Source: Planctomycetota bacterium
GTDB lineage: Bacteria; Planctomycetota; Phycisphaerae; Phycisphaerales; SM1A02
Reading direction: 5' to 3'
Assembly (NCBI GenBank): GCA_003671075.1
Contig: QWPT01000028.1
Location: forward strand, 1 to 34,765
DNA: 34,765 nt
Shown here: piece after piece, positions 1-10,415 of the stretch
How the letters are laid out: each line of letters starts with the position of its first letter
Position numbering within the stretch: the stretch's first letter is position 1
Program-made: the position numbers and the translations under genes
Notes under the pieces: model-generated
Databases searched by the model: none
Seen by the model: only the letters and a program-made list of their open reading frames with translations
Told to the model about the DNA's origin: nothing

Positions 1-1870
<1,870 letters not shown>

Positions 1871-1930
1871 CGCGTCTACCGAATGCCGTAACCATTTGAT
1901 TTCTCAAACGGGTTGGTCGGTGTTGATCAC

Positions 1931-1980
1931 GGCTTCACTTGCATTATGAAGCCTCAAGCGATGCGCATTTATGCCGCATC
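1931..1980 (-). other. Two hairpins in the 23S leader
   Basis: Just upstream of the 23S 5' end there are two perfect stems. GGCTTCA/TGAAGCC spans 1931-1953 and GATGCG/CGCATC spans 1960-1980. They fall in the roughly 300-nt stretch between the candidate promoter and the mature 5' end. They are therefore probably leader structures used in rRNA folding or processing. That role is an inference. Confidence 0.4.
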
Positions 1981-2188
1981 GCCCGCAGTCGCTCAGGTGC
2001 TCTTATCTCGGTTCGATTACTCATTTTGCCCACTGCGAACCCCTCTAGAAATCTGACCGGCGCTGGTAAACCAACGCAGAAAGACTTCTGAGGCCGCGCA
2101 GTATCGCGACAATTTGCACGCTTCTTCACTTGTCAAAGATCATTCCGCGGTCGTCTCGGTGGTTGCCGAGGTCAACTGCGGAGGGTCA

Positions 2189-2216
2189 AGGATAGCGATT
2201 CCTTAATGCCTGTCAA
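2189..2216 (-). promoter_or_regulatory. Candidate 23S rRNA promoter
   Basis: On the minus strand a perfect -35 TTGACA (2216-2211) is followed after 16 nt by TATCCT (2194-2189). This would start transcription near 2182, about 310 nt before mature 23S. An A/T-rich run (TTTTTTT near 2240) lies upstream, as in UP elements. The tRNA-Asn promoter in this window has the same 16-nt spacing. It is the best sigma70-like promoter between the 23S gene and the pilus operon terminator. Confidence 0.6.
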
Positions 2217-2500
2217 TGCCCTTGGATGCCGTGTGTGAAAAAAATCTTTCCCTTGTTCGGTAACCTCTTAAGGGACTCTAAAACGTGATGTTATAGGACA
2301 AAATTACCTGATTTGAACCCGTTTTCCGCCTGTCCTGGGTGTTGGCAACGGGCTTATCCACAATCGACTCAAATCAGGACTGTCCACCAGGCTGGAGCGG
2401 TTGACGTTGCCTAACTCGCTTGGGGATTGTTCGGCAAGCCCGCGTGGCCGGCGATCATGAGATTGATCTTCCCCACGATTGTCATTGGACTATAAGAACA
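2217..2500. other. Gene-free spacer with nested inverted repeats
   Basis: I see no gene here. The stretch holds an inverted repeat, CCTGATTTGA (2307-2316) and TCAAATCAGG (2369-2378). Shorter outer arms GGACA (2296-2300) and TGTCC (2381-2385) flank it. A second pair, GGCAACG (2344-2350) and CGTTGCC (2405-2411), interleaves with the first. A single perfect DnaA-box sequence TTATCCACA lies at 2354-2362. A weaker minus-strand promoter candidate is TTCAAA, 16 nt, TATAAC (about 2316-2289). Confidence 0.45.
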
Positions 2501-2534
2501 GAGCCCGCGTCGCCTTACAAGGCGTCGCGGGCTC
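2501..2534 (-). terminator. Rho-independent terminator of the pilus-type operon
   Basis: GAGCCCGCG (2501-2509) pairs with CGCGGGCTC (2526-2534), and CGCCTT with AAGGCG extends the stem inward. In the minus direction the stem is followed by the U-rich tail TGTTCTTATA. It lies 29 nt after the stop codon of the last operon gene and insulates the 23S unit from it. Confidence 0.85.
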
Positions 2535-2562
2535 CAAGGCTTGATTGTGATGAGGTTATTGA

Positions 2563-4659
2563 TCAGTTGCCGTTCGGGCCGTAATTCGGATCGCCGTCTC
2601 GACCACCGCCCGTGGGGTCGCCAGGAAGCTTGGGCTTGTCACCGTTGGGCTTGTCACCGTTGGGCTTGTCACCATTAGGGTTGTCCTTCTCTCCGGACTT
2701 CCCACTGGCTTTGCCTGTGTCGGGCTCAATCTTCGCCGCGTCGGCAATCTCATCCTCGAATGTCAGACGCAACGGATGCCCTACTTCATCCTTGGGAATG
2801 CGAATCTCGTAACGGTCGCCGAGGGCATTTTGCACCACGGCAACCGCTCCCGGTCGTCGATCCGTTCCGCCTCGATCAATGGATGGGTCGGCGTAGACAT
2901 CGACAAGATAGAAACCTGTGTCGAAGTCAACGCTGTCACGCTTCTTGCCTGCCCCAATGGAATCACCGGGTTGCACGGTGAAGCGCTCTCGGCGGCGCTC
3001 GCCATCGAAGTAACGGAAGACCTCCACCGTCGCCTGGCCTGTACCGAGCCGCCCCTCGCCTGCCTGGGCATCGACGACGAAGAACGAAACCGGCGGCGAC
3101 ACGCGGAATGCGTTGCTCCAGTCAGAAGCAGCGGATCCGACGGTGAAAGGATCGCCAAACTTCTTCTGCGCGTCCACCAGAAGCGCGCCGTTCGTAAAGA
3201 ACGGGTTGTAGAGCTTCGCGACTGCGCGATAGCGGTACTGCTCTCCCGCTTTCACATTGATGTCATGGGCCCAGACGATGACGGTGTCTACGGTCGAAAG
3301 GTCGTTTGACGCAGAGTCCTTCGGTTGGGCCATGGCGGCGGAAAGTCCCGCCGACTTCAGTTTGCTGGCCAACGCTTCTTCCGCAATCGTGACCTTTTTG
3401 TCGAGGTCCTTCAGCGTCTTGGTCAGTTTAATTCTGCGTTCCTTGTTCGCAGCGTCACCGGGCGTGTTTTTGCCTCCGCTCATGCCGCCAGCAGCGCCGC
3501 CACCACCAAGACCACCACCTGGTCGGTTTGCTCCGCCACCGCCAGCGCCGCCACTGGAGCCGCCGCTGCCGCTGCCGCCTCCGCGATTCTGGCGCTCCTC
3601 TTCCTTGCGCTTCTCTTCTTCGCGCTTCTTGTCATCCTTGGAATTGTCCTCGAGCGGTCCCCCGATTCCGTCAAGGTCTTCTTTGACGCGCTTGGCGTCA
3701 ATGGAACGGCGCGCGAGATCCTTCTTCATCCGACGAACTTCATCGTCAAACTTAGCCTTCGCGGGGTCCTCGCTGCGGGCACCTGTTTCGGCGTCCTCGG
3801 CGAGGAGGAGCGCTGGAGAGAAATTGGAGCGCTTGGTGGGATAGAAATCGGGCTGCAACAACTGACGCTGCGCAGATTTGTCGGCGAGGTAGTTGAAGGC
3901 AGCGTCGCGCAGTCCCGCGTCCGCTCCCTTGGCGATTTCTGGCCTAAATGAGAACTGGCCTGGAAGCACCGGTACGACCGTTGATTCAGACCACGAACCA
4001 TCATCAAGTTGGCGCTCCCGCTCAAACTCGAGGTCTATGACAAAGAGCGTGCTGCGGTACCAAAAGCCTGGAATCTGAGCGCCACCCACCGATGATTCCA
4101 ATTCGGAGCGCATCGCCTTGGCATTCAAGACCGCGCTTGGGATGAGCCAATTAACATCGAATGGACCAGTGCTGCTGACGAACATCTTCTTGAGATCGGC
4201 CTGCTGCTCTATGACCTTGGCCTCGATGGTGTCCGAAACCTGGAGAGTCGAGCGCATCGCCAACGCGGGGAATGATGGAACATGGAAAGGCTGACCCGCC
4301 GTTGCGCCATCGGATTGCAGCAAAGCGGCGAGCGCGGGCTCGATGGGCGGCAGGTTGCCTGGCGGAGACACCGGCGCTCCGAGGATCGTTGCGTAGCGTT
4401 CCGACTGAGGCTTAAGTCGGTCGCCGACTTTCTCCTCGATCGAAGGGGCGGGCTGCTCCAATTTTTGCGCGAGGGTCTGAGTTCGATCAACCAACGCCTT
4501 GTCAATCTCGCTTGGGGCAGCCTCGCGGCCGTCGAGTTTGACATTGTTGTGCGTTCCAAGCACTTGCCAAGCGATGACGCTTAGGAACACGACGCCTGCG
4601 GCGCCGAGAACGATTTTCTCAACGTGCTGCTCGATGAACGGAATGCCCTTGTTCTTCAT
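2563..4659 (-). CDS. Hypothetical single-pass membrane protein, third gene of pilus-type operon
   Basis: A protein of about 698 residues from ATG 4659. It has one N-terminal transmembrane helix (about residues 18-35, IVLGAAGVVFLSVIAW), a long charged periplasmic region, a Gly-rich low-complexity stretch near the middle, a Lys/Asp-rich helix after it, and a C-terminal tail of NGDKP repeats. A longer form from GTG 4779 would overlap the previous stop as GTGA. However, the extra 40 codons are poor in G/C at third positions and include TTA, so they look non-coding. I do not recognise the family. Position behind a PilM-PilN protein and the one-helix topology suggest a PilO/PilP-like inner-membrane alignment role, by inference only. 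Transcription ends at the hairpin 2501-2534. Confidence 0.8.
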   Translation of the reverse strand: MKNKGIPFIEQHVEKIVLGAAGVVFLSVIAWQVLGTHNNVKLDGREAAPSEIDKALVDRTQTLAQKLEQPAPSIEEKVGDRLKPQSERYATILGAPVSPPGNLPPIEPALAALLQSDGATAGQPFHVPSFPALAMRSTLQVSDTIEAKVIEQQADLKKMFVSSTGPFDVNWLIPSAVLNAKAMRSELESSVGGAQIPGFWYRSTLFVIDLEFERERQLDDGSWSESTVVPVLPGQFSFRPEIAKGADAGLRDAAFNYLADKSAQRQLLQPDFYPTKRSNFSPALLLAEDAETGARSEDPAKAKFDDEVRRMKKDLARRSIDAKRVKEDLDGIGGPLEDNSKDDKKREEEKRKEEERQNRGGGSGSGGSSGGAGGGGANRPGGGLGGGGAAGGMSGGKNTPGDAANKERRIKLTKTLKDLDKKVTIAEEALASKLKSAGLSAAMAQPKDSASNDLSTVDTVIVWAHDINVKAGEQYRYRAVAKLYNPFFTNGALLVDAQKKFGDPFTVGSAASDWSNAFRVSPPVSFFVVDAQAGEGRLGTGQATVEVFRYFDGERRRERFTVQPGDSIGAGKKRDSVDFDTGFYLVDVYADPSIDRGGTDRRPGAVAVVQNALGDRYEIRIPKDEVGHPLRLTFEDEIADAAKIEPDTGKASGKSGEKDNPNGDKPNGDKPNGDKPKLPGDPTGGGRDGDPNYGPNGN
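2630..2674 (-). repeat. Three 15-bp tandem repeats in coding sequence
   Basis: The unit TTGGGCTTGTCACCG is repeated three times (2630-2644, 2645-2659, and 2660-2674 with one change). On the minus strand it encodes the repeated pentapeptide GDKPN in the C-terminal tail of the operon's last protein. The unit is a multiple of three, so copy-number change would keep the frame. Confidence 0.9.
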
Positions 4660-4775
4660 GAGTGGATCCAGTGCTGAATCGTTTGGCCGACCTGCGTGGT
4701 AATTTGCTAAACTAAGTTCCGTTGTCTTGACTTTAGGCGCTCGGGGAATCGCTTCCCACGCGTCGCCGAATGACT

Positions 4776-6221
4776 TCACATTCCTGAAGCTGCCCCCGCT
4801 GCTGGGTCAACATCTGCGCCAGTTCCAGCGGTGGGGACGATGCCGAGCGCGGTTCGCACCGACACGGGCATGTGCTTTGAAGTCCAGTCTCTAAACCAAA
4901 TGGTCTCGATGGTCGCAGTGACTTGGCTCACGGACTCTGGACCGAAAAGAAAACCTGCGCGAGCGGCGATGAATGGATCGGCCGGCGCCAAGCGGACATT
5001 CGTCACCGTCATGAAGTTCTGAGCGGAGAGCGCGTCGAAGACTAGCGGGAGCTTTGAGGTCTCCGCGATGAAACTCACGTCGGCGAGTCGGACGTCGTAG
5101 ACACCGTTGGTTACTCGACCGGTAAAGCGCTTGGTGAAGTCGCGATTGGCCTGCTGCTTGGTGTCGATGACGGGGTCAACGAGCGCAACCTCAGCGCTGG
5201 GTGCAACGGGTGCGGCCGCTGCGCCGTCCCCACTTTCGGCATCCGCCGGAGGAGCCTCGCCACCCATTGAGGTAGCCTCGCCTGAACTCGCAACGGCGGC
5301 AGTCTCCATGGGCTGAACACTCAGCGAAACCAGTCGCTTCACTGGCGACTGAAGTACTGAACCAGCGGCACGATTGGACGCGTTGAAGGCCTGCATCACA
5401 TCTGATGCAATCCAAAGCTTCCATTGCATGTCAAACAGGGCGGCGTCTTGTGCGGCTCCATCGGCGGGCTTCTTGTAGAGGCCGGTCACCGATGTGCGCG
5501 ACGGCACATCAAACGCGCTGAGATCGGCGTAGATGGAAATCTTCTTCGCGGCCTCAGCGTATTCAGCGATACGGATCTTGCCGAGATAGGTATCGAGTTG
5601 CTTGCTCTGCTCAGCGCTGAGCTTGGCCCGTGACTCCTGCTTGAGATCGCCTTGGATATAGCGCAATTCGCGGGCGTCGATGTTCTTTGTGACCGCCGCA
5701 TCGCTCGGTGGCGAGCCTGCGCGGGAATCCTCAAGCAGCTTGGTGTAGGCGGCGGCGATCGCGTCGGCAACCTTGAATCGCACTTGCTCAGCGATGGCGC
5801 TGGACTTGGCGTCGTAGCGTGGAAACACCGACGACTGAACGACAGGCTTGTGCTTGGGATCGGTGTCGGAGCCTTGATGGAACGCATGCGCCTTCGCATA
5901 GACCTCCGACGCGTCCTTCGAATACTTCTCGAGCACCGCACCGAACTGTTCGACGACCTTCTCGGTTGCAACGGTGTCGAGAGTGACGGGCTCTCCGCCC
6001 GGAAGAGGAAGATCGACGTTCTTCGCGCTCGCCGATCCGAGGTCGTTGTAAACCGCCGCGCGGCGCTGTGCTTCTTTGCGAACACCTTCGCCCATCATGT
6101 CCGCAGCGAAGTATCCGCCGATCGGAACCAAGATGACGATCGCCGAAAAAGCAAAGGCGAGTGAATTAGCCTTCGCCCAGGCGCCAATGGTCTCGAGTTG
6201 CTTTGGAATTTTCACTGCCAT
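4776..6221 (-). CDS. Hypothetical single-pass membrane protein, second gene of pilus-type operon
   Basis: About 481 residues with one N-terminal transmembrane helix (about residues 21-40, LAFAFSAIVILVPIGGYFAA), then a mostly helical soluble region and an Ala/Gly-rich stretch near residues 310-345. ATG 6221 is preferred because GGAGG lies 7 nt upstream and the ATG overlaps the pilM stop as TGATG. GTG 6224 gives one extra residue. This tight coupling puts it in the same operon as the PilM-PilN protein. No family is recognisable to me. By position and topology it could fill the PilO slot of the inner-membrane assembly platform, which is an inference. The C-terminus is Ala/Gly-rich. Confidence 0.85.
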   Translation of the reverse strand: MAVKIPKQLETIGAWAKANSLAFAFSAIVILVPIGGYFAADMMGEGVRKEAQRRAAVYNDLGSASAKNVDLPLPGGEPVTLDTVATEKVVEQFGAVLEKYSKDASEVYAKAHAFHQGSDTDPKHKPVVQSSVFPRYDAKSSAIAEQVRFKVADAIAAAYTKLLEDSRAGSPPSDAAVTKNIDARELRYIQGDLKQESRAKLSAEQSKQLDTYLGKIRIAEYAEAAKKISIYADLSAFDVPSRTSVTGLYKKPADGAAQDAALFDMQWKLWIASDVMQAFNASNRAAGSVLQSPVKRLVSLSVQPMETAAVASSGEATSMGGEAPPADAESGDGAAAAPVAPSAEVALVDPVIDTKQQANRDFTKRFTGRVTNGVYDVRLADVSFIAETSKLPLVFDALSAQNFMTVTNVRLAPADPFIAARAGFLFGPESVSQVTATIETIWFRDWTSKHMPVSVRTALGIVPTAGTGADVDPAAGAASGM

Positions 6222-8401
6222 CACTGAGCCTCCGCCGCGGCTGCTGCGACTGGGATTGCTTGCCTGAACTTCACCACGAAGGTGACCTTGCCGAGATGCA
6301 CGGTGCTTTGGGGCGGATAGATTCCGGGACGGTTGGGGATCGGAGCGACCTTGTTGATTTCGGTCTTCGAAGCCGCGTCGTCAGTGTTTGCGCCAGGTCG
6401 ATTGAATCCAGAATTCTGCGCTGCGCCACCGCCGTAAGCGGGGTCATTGGAACGATCGGCGGAGAATCCTCCGTCGGCGCCAGCGCCTCCAAGTAGCCCA
6501 CCAGGTCGATTCACTTTGGTATCACCAGAGGGTGCGCGGCGACCAGTGAGGCCGCCGAAACTGTTGCCAGCACCGCCGGATCCTGCGGTAAATCCGCCGC
6601 CAAGCTTGGGATCTTCTGGCGCGACAGTTCCGCCAGCTGCTGCGGTTGAGCCGCCTGAAGTACCGCCAGCGGCCTCTCCGATCGAAACCAGAGAACCGTC
6701 GTCGCCGACCGTCATGTCGACGATGCTCGCGGTATTGGGCTGGATGTTCTCAATCGTGTACGGCGCCTCGGGTCGGTCTCTGTTGTCCTCGAGCCAATCG
6801 CAAACAGTCGCACCGAGATGCCCCTGCTTGTCCGCGCCGACGAACTCGACATTCATCGTGATCTCGATGGTGCGGCTGCCCTTGGCATCAATTTTGTAAC
6901 TTCCTGAAAGGTCGCGCAGCACTGTCTGCTTGCGATCGCCCTTCTCGAGCAACTTCTTCAGGTCTGCGCCGACGAAGGCCTCGTCGTTGCCCGCGTTGAT
7001 AGCGTTGACCGCGTCATGCACGATAAAGGGCCAAATCTCGCGATCCTCAACCAGGGCGAGCATGTTGCTCGAGGTTGCTCCGACATCAGCGGCAAGGCCT
7101 TGAACCTTCGTCTGGAAGCCGGCAGCGGACGCGAGTGTTGCCTCGGCGCGGTTGATCGCGTCGCGGCTGGCGACGGAACCGTTGTCGATGATGTTGCGCA
7201 CGAACATCAACCCACCAGCAGCGCAGGCGATGGCGGCAGCGGCGGCGAACCAGCGGGTCTTCTTTGCCCAGACTTGCTGGCGAACGCTTTCAACGGGAAG
7301 GAGATTGATCTCGATGGTGGCGAGACCGAGTCCTTGCAGCGCCAGCCCGTAGGCGGTGGCGAAATTCACGGTATGCGCCGCGAAATCGGCTGCTTCTGGG
7401 CCTTCCACGACGATCTTTGAGTATTGGTCGAGGCGCTCGACCTCGAGTTCAAGGCGCATGCCGAGGAACTTTCGCAAACCGGGAATCTTCAGCGTGGAGC
7501 CGAGACCCACGACATTGTGCAGCTTGATGCCACGATTCTGCGTCTCGTAGAACTGAAGCGACTTCTGCACATCGTCGAGAAGATCGCCGAGGACTGGTCG
7601 CATCGCGGCCATGATCTGCTTGGCGTATTTGCTGGTTGCGCTTTCTTGCTTGAGCTTGTCGCCCTGCGAATACTTGAGTTCCGCGGTTGGCGCGAATGCC
7701 TCGAGAATCGCTTCGGTGAAACTGTGTCCGCCGAGGGGGAAACTTCGCATCCAGCAGCGCGAGCCGACGGCGACGACGAGATCGGTCGATGCAGTTCCGA
7801 TGTCGAGTAAGACGAGCGGTTGACCGCTTTGGACGATGTCGCGGTCGAAGGCGATCGCGTTGTAGAGCGCAACAGCTCCAAGCGAGATTGCGCGCGGTTC
7901 GACGCCGAGCGTCTCACTGACCAACGCAAGAAAGTCCTTCAAAGGCTCGCGTTGGACGGCAAAAAGGCCCAGATCGACTTCAGGCGAGTCGTCGGCTTCA
8001 AATGTGTGGTAGTCCCATTCGACTTCTTCGAGAGGGAACGGAATCTGCTGCGTCGCTTCAAACGGAACCAGTCCCGCGATCGTCTTCGCATCGCCCGGTG
8101 GAAGCTTGACGAAGCGCGTGAGTCCGCGGTTGCCGAACCAACTGTAATTCACGGTGATGTTCTGTCCCGTGAGTTGTTTTTGGCTCGCAAGTTGCGACAG
8201 CGACTGCTCGAGAATCGTCTTGGCCTGTGACTGGCCGCCCTCGAGGAGAGGCTCGTCGAGACCCGGAGTAGTCAGGACCTTCTGGTGAGGAATGACAACG
8301 AAATCACGCACGCGCACGCCGTCGCCGACCCTCTCAAGCTGGATCGCTTTCATTGCGTACTGACCGATTTCGATGCCCCACGCGGTGTTGGAAGAGGCCA
8401 T
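6221..8401 (-). CDS. pilM: PilM-PilN fusion protein, type IV pilus / type II secretion platform
   Basis: A 726-residue protein. Residues 1-350 form a PilM-type actin-like (ASKHA) ATPase: WGIEIGQYAMKAIQL is the first phosphate loop, LLDIGTASTDLVV (198-210) the second, and VVGLGSTLKIPGL (297-309) the adenosine region. Directly after it comes INLLP (365-369), the hallmark PilN N-terminal motif that docks into PilM. A transmembrane helix (about 384-402) and a helical periplasmic part follow, as in PilN. The last 150 residues are Gly/Pro-rich. Separate PilM is usually about 350 residues, so this is a natural fusion that resembles GspL in layout. It probably anchors pilus or pseudopilus assembly at the inner membrane. 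ATG 8401 has GGAG 10 nt upstream. Confidence 0.88.
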   Translation of the reverse strand: MASSNTAWGIEIGQYAMKAIQLERVGDGVRVRDFVVIPHQKVLTTPGLDEPLLEGGQSQAKTILEQSLSQLASQKQLTGQNITVNYSWFGNRGLTRFVKLPPGDAKTIAGLVPFEATQQIPFPLEEVEWDYHTFEADDSPEVDLGLFAVQREPLKDFLALVSETLGVEPRAISLGAVALYNAIAFDRDIVQSGQPLVLLDIGTASTDLVVAVGSRCWMRSFPLGGHSFTEAILEAFAPTAELKYSQGDKLKQESATSKYAKQIMAAMRPVLGDLLDDVQKSLQFYETQNRGIKLHNVVGLGSTLKIPGLRKFLGMRLELEVERLDQYSKIVVEGPEAADFAAHTVNFATAYGLALQGLGLATIEINLLPVESVRQQVWAKKTRWFAAAAAIACAAGGLMFVRNIIDNGSVASRDAINRAEATLASAAGFQTKVQGLAADVGATSSNMLALVEDREIWPFIVHDAVNAINAGNDEAFVGADLKKLLEKGDRKQTVLRDLSGSYKIDAKGSRTIEITMNVEFVGADKQGHLGATVCDWLEDNRDRPEAPYTIENIQPNTASIVDMTVGDDGSLVSIGEAAGGTSGGSTAAAGGTVAPEDPKLGGGFTAGSGGAGNSFGGLTGRRAPSGDTKVNRPGGLLGGAGADGGFSADRSNDPAYGGGAAQNSGFNRPGANTDDAASKTEINKVAPIPNRPGIYPPQSTVHLGKVTFVVKFRQAIPVAAAAAEAQ

Positions 8402-8635
8402 TGGGTGCTATCTCCGATTTCAGAGTTCCGCGGATGCGGCCCGCGAATGCGGGTCGCGGATGATAACGATCCCTGCAGATCCGATCAGGGTGATCGGGGC
8501 AGGAAGGAGTCAGAGGGGGCGAAACTTCTCGGACGGACGAAAAGTTGCGCGTTGGATTATCAGACGACTCGACGGGCCTTGGGAATTGCTCCCCCTGCGT
8601 CGAGCGAGGATTGACTTTGGCTGAGAGGGGCGGAC

Positions 8636-8671
8636 GGGGATCCGTTTGGGGATCGGTGCGGGGATCGGTTG
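8636..8671. repeat. Three 12-bp tandem repeats, intergenic
   Basis: Three successive 12-mers read GGGGATCCGTTT, GGGGATCGGTGC and GGGGATCGGTTG. They lie between the pilus operon and the S1 gene. The period matches other 12-bp repeats in this window (9008-9055, 12837-12920, 15628-15675). Confidence 0.8.
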
Positions 8672-8811
8672 GCGGTTCAAAAAACGGCGTCAATACTCGG
8701 GTTCAAATCACTTGGCGGTGCAGCGCGCGATTGGGCTGCGGACTTCTCGGCGATTGATTCGCGGCGCGCATGGACGAAGTTGCCTCCGCATCTCAGAATC
8801 CGCACAACCAT

Positions 8812-8841
8812 TTGGTCAGGTGCACTCGAGTGCTGTACGCT
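8812..8841 (+). promoter_or_regulatory. Candidate promoter of the S1-domain gene
   Basis: TTGGTC (8812-8817), an 18-nt spacer, then TACGCT (8836-8841). Transcription would start about 12 nt before ATG 8861. The -10 box has the same TACGCT form as the one before the gene at 13019. The -35 box is weak. Confidence 0.45.
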
Positions 8842-8860
8842 GCGCGACCTGAGATCCATC

Positions 8861-10294
8861 ATGTCCAATGAACCAACAAATCACGACCAGTCCGTTCCCG
8901 CTCCGCGCGCAAGCGCTTATGACGCCGAACTCGAGCGAGAGATCGAAGCCGCTCTTGGCGGCATGTCGGTCGAGGATCTCGAGCAGGGAAGTTCGCCGAG
9001 CCGCGGCGGATCGAGTGGCGGATCGGGTGGTGGATCAGGCGGTGGATCGGGTGGCGGCGGCCGAGGTCGGCAAAATCGTCGCGGCACAATTCTCCGCGTG
9101 CACAACGGCGATGTCTTCGTCGAGTTCGGCCCGCGATCGCAGGGCGTTTGCCCAGCGTCGCAGTTCCTGACCAGCGGCGACCAGCAGCCGCCGACCGTCG
9201 GCAGCGAGCGCGACTTCATCGTTGAGCGCTTCGATCCGTTCGAGGGTCTTTCGATCCTCAGCCTCGAGGGCGTCGTGCAGAAGGCCGACTGGGGCACGCT
9301 TGAGGTCGGACAGATCGTCGAAGCGCGCTGCACCGGAATGAACAAGGGCGGACTTGAGATGGAGGTCGCGCATCACCGCGCCTTCATGCCCGCTGGCCAG
9401 GTCGATGTTCGCCACATTGCCGACATCTCGGTCTTCATCGGTCAGAAGTTCCCTGTTGAAATCGTTGAACTCCATAAGGACAAGGACCGATTGGTCGTCA
9501 GCCGCAAGTCCGTGATCGCGTCAGAGCGTGCGGAGCAGCGGGAAAAGCTGATGGCGGTGCTTGAAATCGGCCAGACTCGATCTGCCACTATCACTTCGGT
9601 GCAGAGCTACGGCGCGTTCGCTGACATCGGCGGCATCGATGGCCTCATCCATGTGTCGGATCTCTCGCATGAGCGAGTGAAGTCGCCGGCGGATGTGGTG
9701 AAGGTCGGTCAAGTGGTCATGGTGCGCATCGTCAAGCTCGATCTTGGTCAGACGCCACCGAAGATCGGCCTGGGCATGAAGCAGCTCGTCGCCGATACTT
9801 CGCCGAGCATCATGCAATCCGTCGAGGCCGGCGCGACCGTCACCGGCCGCGTGACCAAGATCATGGCCTTCGGTGCATTCGTCGAACTCGCGCCGGGCGT
9901 CGAAGGCCTCGTGCACATTTCTGAAATCAGCCACGAGCGCATTCCTACTGTCGACGCTGTTCTGCGCGCCAATGAGATCGTCACCGCCAAGGTGCTCTCC
10001 ATTGACATGTCGAAGAATCGCATCAGCCTTTCGATCAAGGCGCTCATCGAGGCGCCCGCGCGTCCTGAGCCGCAGGCTGTGGGTGGTGCGGGAGGTGGCG
10101 GCGGGCCGGGGAACAAGGCTGGGAGTTCTTCGGGCAACCGAGGCCCACGCGTCGACGAAGGCTTCGCGGGCGCGTTCAGCCGTGGTCGATCCAAGGGCGA
10201 TGTGCCGACCGTCGATCGCGCCAAAGACGCTGCGCTTGAGCGTCTGCGTGCGGGCTGGGGTGCTGGCAAAGAGTTCAAGGGCGGCCTGGGTTAA
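8861..10294 (+). CDS. S1 RNA-binding domain protein (ribosomal protein S1-like)
   Basis: A 477-residue protein with four S1/OB domains at about residues 75-136, 150-216, 236-307 and 322-394. The last two carry the clearest signatures (SYGAFADIGGIDGLIHVSDLSHERV and a similar block ending GLVHISEISHERI). Such proteins bind mRNA and, as S1, help load it on the 30S subunit. E. coli S1 has six domains; a four-domain form is common elsewhere. An acidic N-terminus, a GGSG linker (about residues 50-67) and a Gly-rich basic tail are added. ATG 8861 was chosen because the reading frame to its left overlaps the promoter and looks non-coding. There is no clear Shine-Dalgarno site. A terminator follows. 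Confidence 0.9.
   Translation: MSNEPTNHDQSVPAPRASAYDAELEREIEAALGGMSVEDLEQGSSPSRGGSSGGSGGGSGGGSGGGGRGRQNRRGTILRVHNGDVFVEFGPRSQGVCPASQFLTSGDQQPPTVGSERDFIVERFDPFEGLSILSLEGVVQKADWGTLEVGQIVEARCTGMNKGGLEMEVAHHRAFMPAGQVDVRHIADISVFIGQKFPVEIVELHKDKDRLVVSRKSVIASERAEQREKLMAVLEIGQTRSATITSVQSYGAFADIGGIDGLIHVSDLSHERVKSPADVVKVGQVVMVRIVKLDLGQTPPKIGLGMKQLVADTSPSIMQSVEAGATVTGRVTKIMAFGAFVELAPGVEGLVHISEISHERIPTVDAVLRANEIVTAKVLSIDMSKNRISLSIKALIEAPARPEPQAVGGAGGGGGPGNKAGSSSGNRGPRVDEGFAGAFSRGRSKGDVPTVDRAKDAALERLRAGWGAGKEFKGGLG
9008..9055 (+). repeat. Four 12-bp tandem repeats encoding a Gly-Ser linker
   Basis: Four 12-mers of the form GGATCGGGTGGT run from 9008 to 9055 and encode a GSGG-type linker between the acidic N-terminus and the first S1 domain. 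Ser codons (TCG/TCA) and third positions vary little, which suggests recent expansion. Confidence 0.85.
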
Positions 10295-10330
10295 TCCCGG
10301 CGCGGCTCGATCGAGAAACCAAACATGAAA

Positions 10331-10360
10331 CGCGGGCGTCACCTTTCGGTGACGCCCGCG
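10331..10360. terminator. Bidirectional terminator between S1 and chemoreceptor genes
   Basis: CGCGGGCGTCACC (10331-10343) pairs perfectly with GGTGACGCCCGCG (10348-10360) around a TTTC loop. Plus-strand transcripts run into TGTCCTTTTG, and minus-strand transcripts into TTTCATGTTT. It can therefore serve both convergent genes. Confidence 0.9.
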
Positions 10361-10415
10361 TGTCCTTTTGCCGATCCGTGCGAGGCGAATCGGCGCTGCG
10401 CTAAAGTGAATTCTG

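Larger units (their letters stand above)
8402..8860. other. Divergent intergenic region with 5'-UTR hairpin
   Basis: This 459-bp gap separates the minus-strand pilus operon from the plus-strand S1 gene. I see no convincing gene in it. A strong hairpin lies at 8427-8460, with outer arms TCCGCG/CGCGGA and inner arms CCCGC/GCGGG. It would be in the pilM leader, ending about 25 nt before its ATG. A 12-bp tandem repeat (8636-8671) and the S1 promoter candidate fill the right half. Confidence 0.5.

Noticed and set aside
2354-2362. Perfect DnaA box TTATCCACA as a possible replication origin
   Set aside because: Only one box was found, with no AT-rich unwinding region and no dnaA, dnaN or parAB nearby.
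4660-4779. GTG-start extension of the third pilus-operon gene
   Set aside because: Third codon positions are poor in G/C and the DNA is A/T-rich. ATG 4659 places the transmembrane helix normally. It cannot be fully excluded because of the GTGA overlap with the previous stop.
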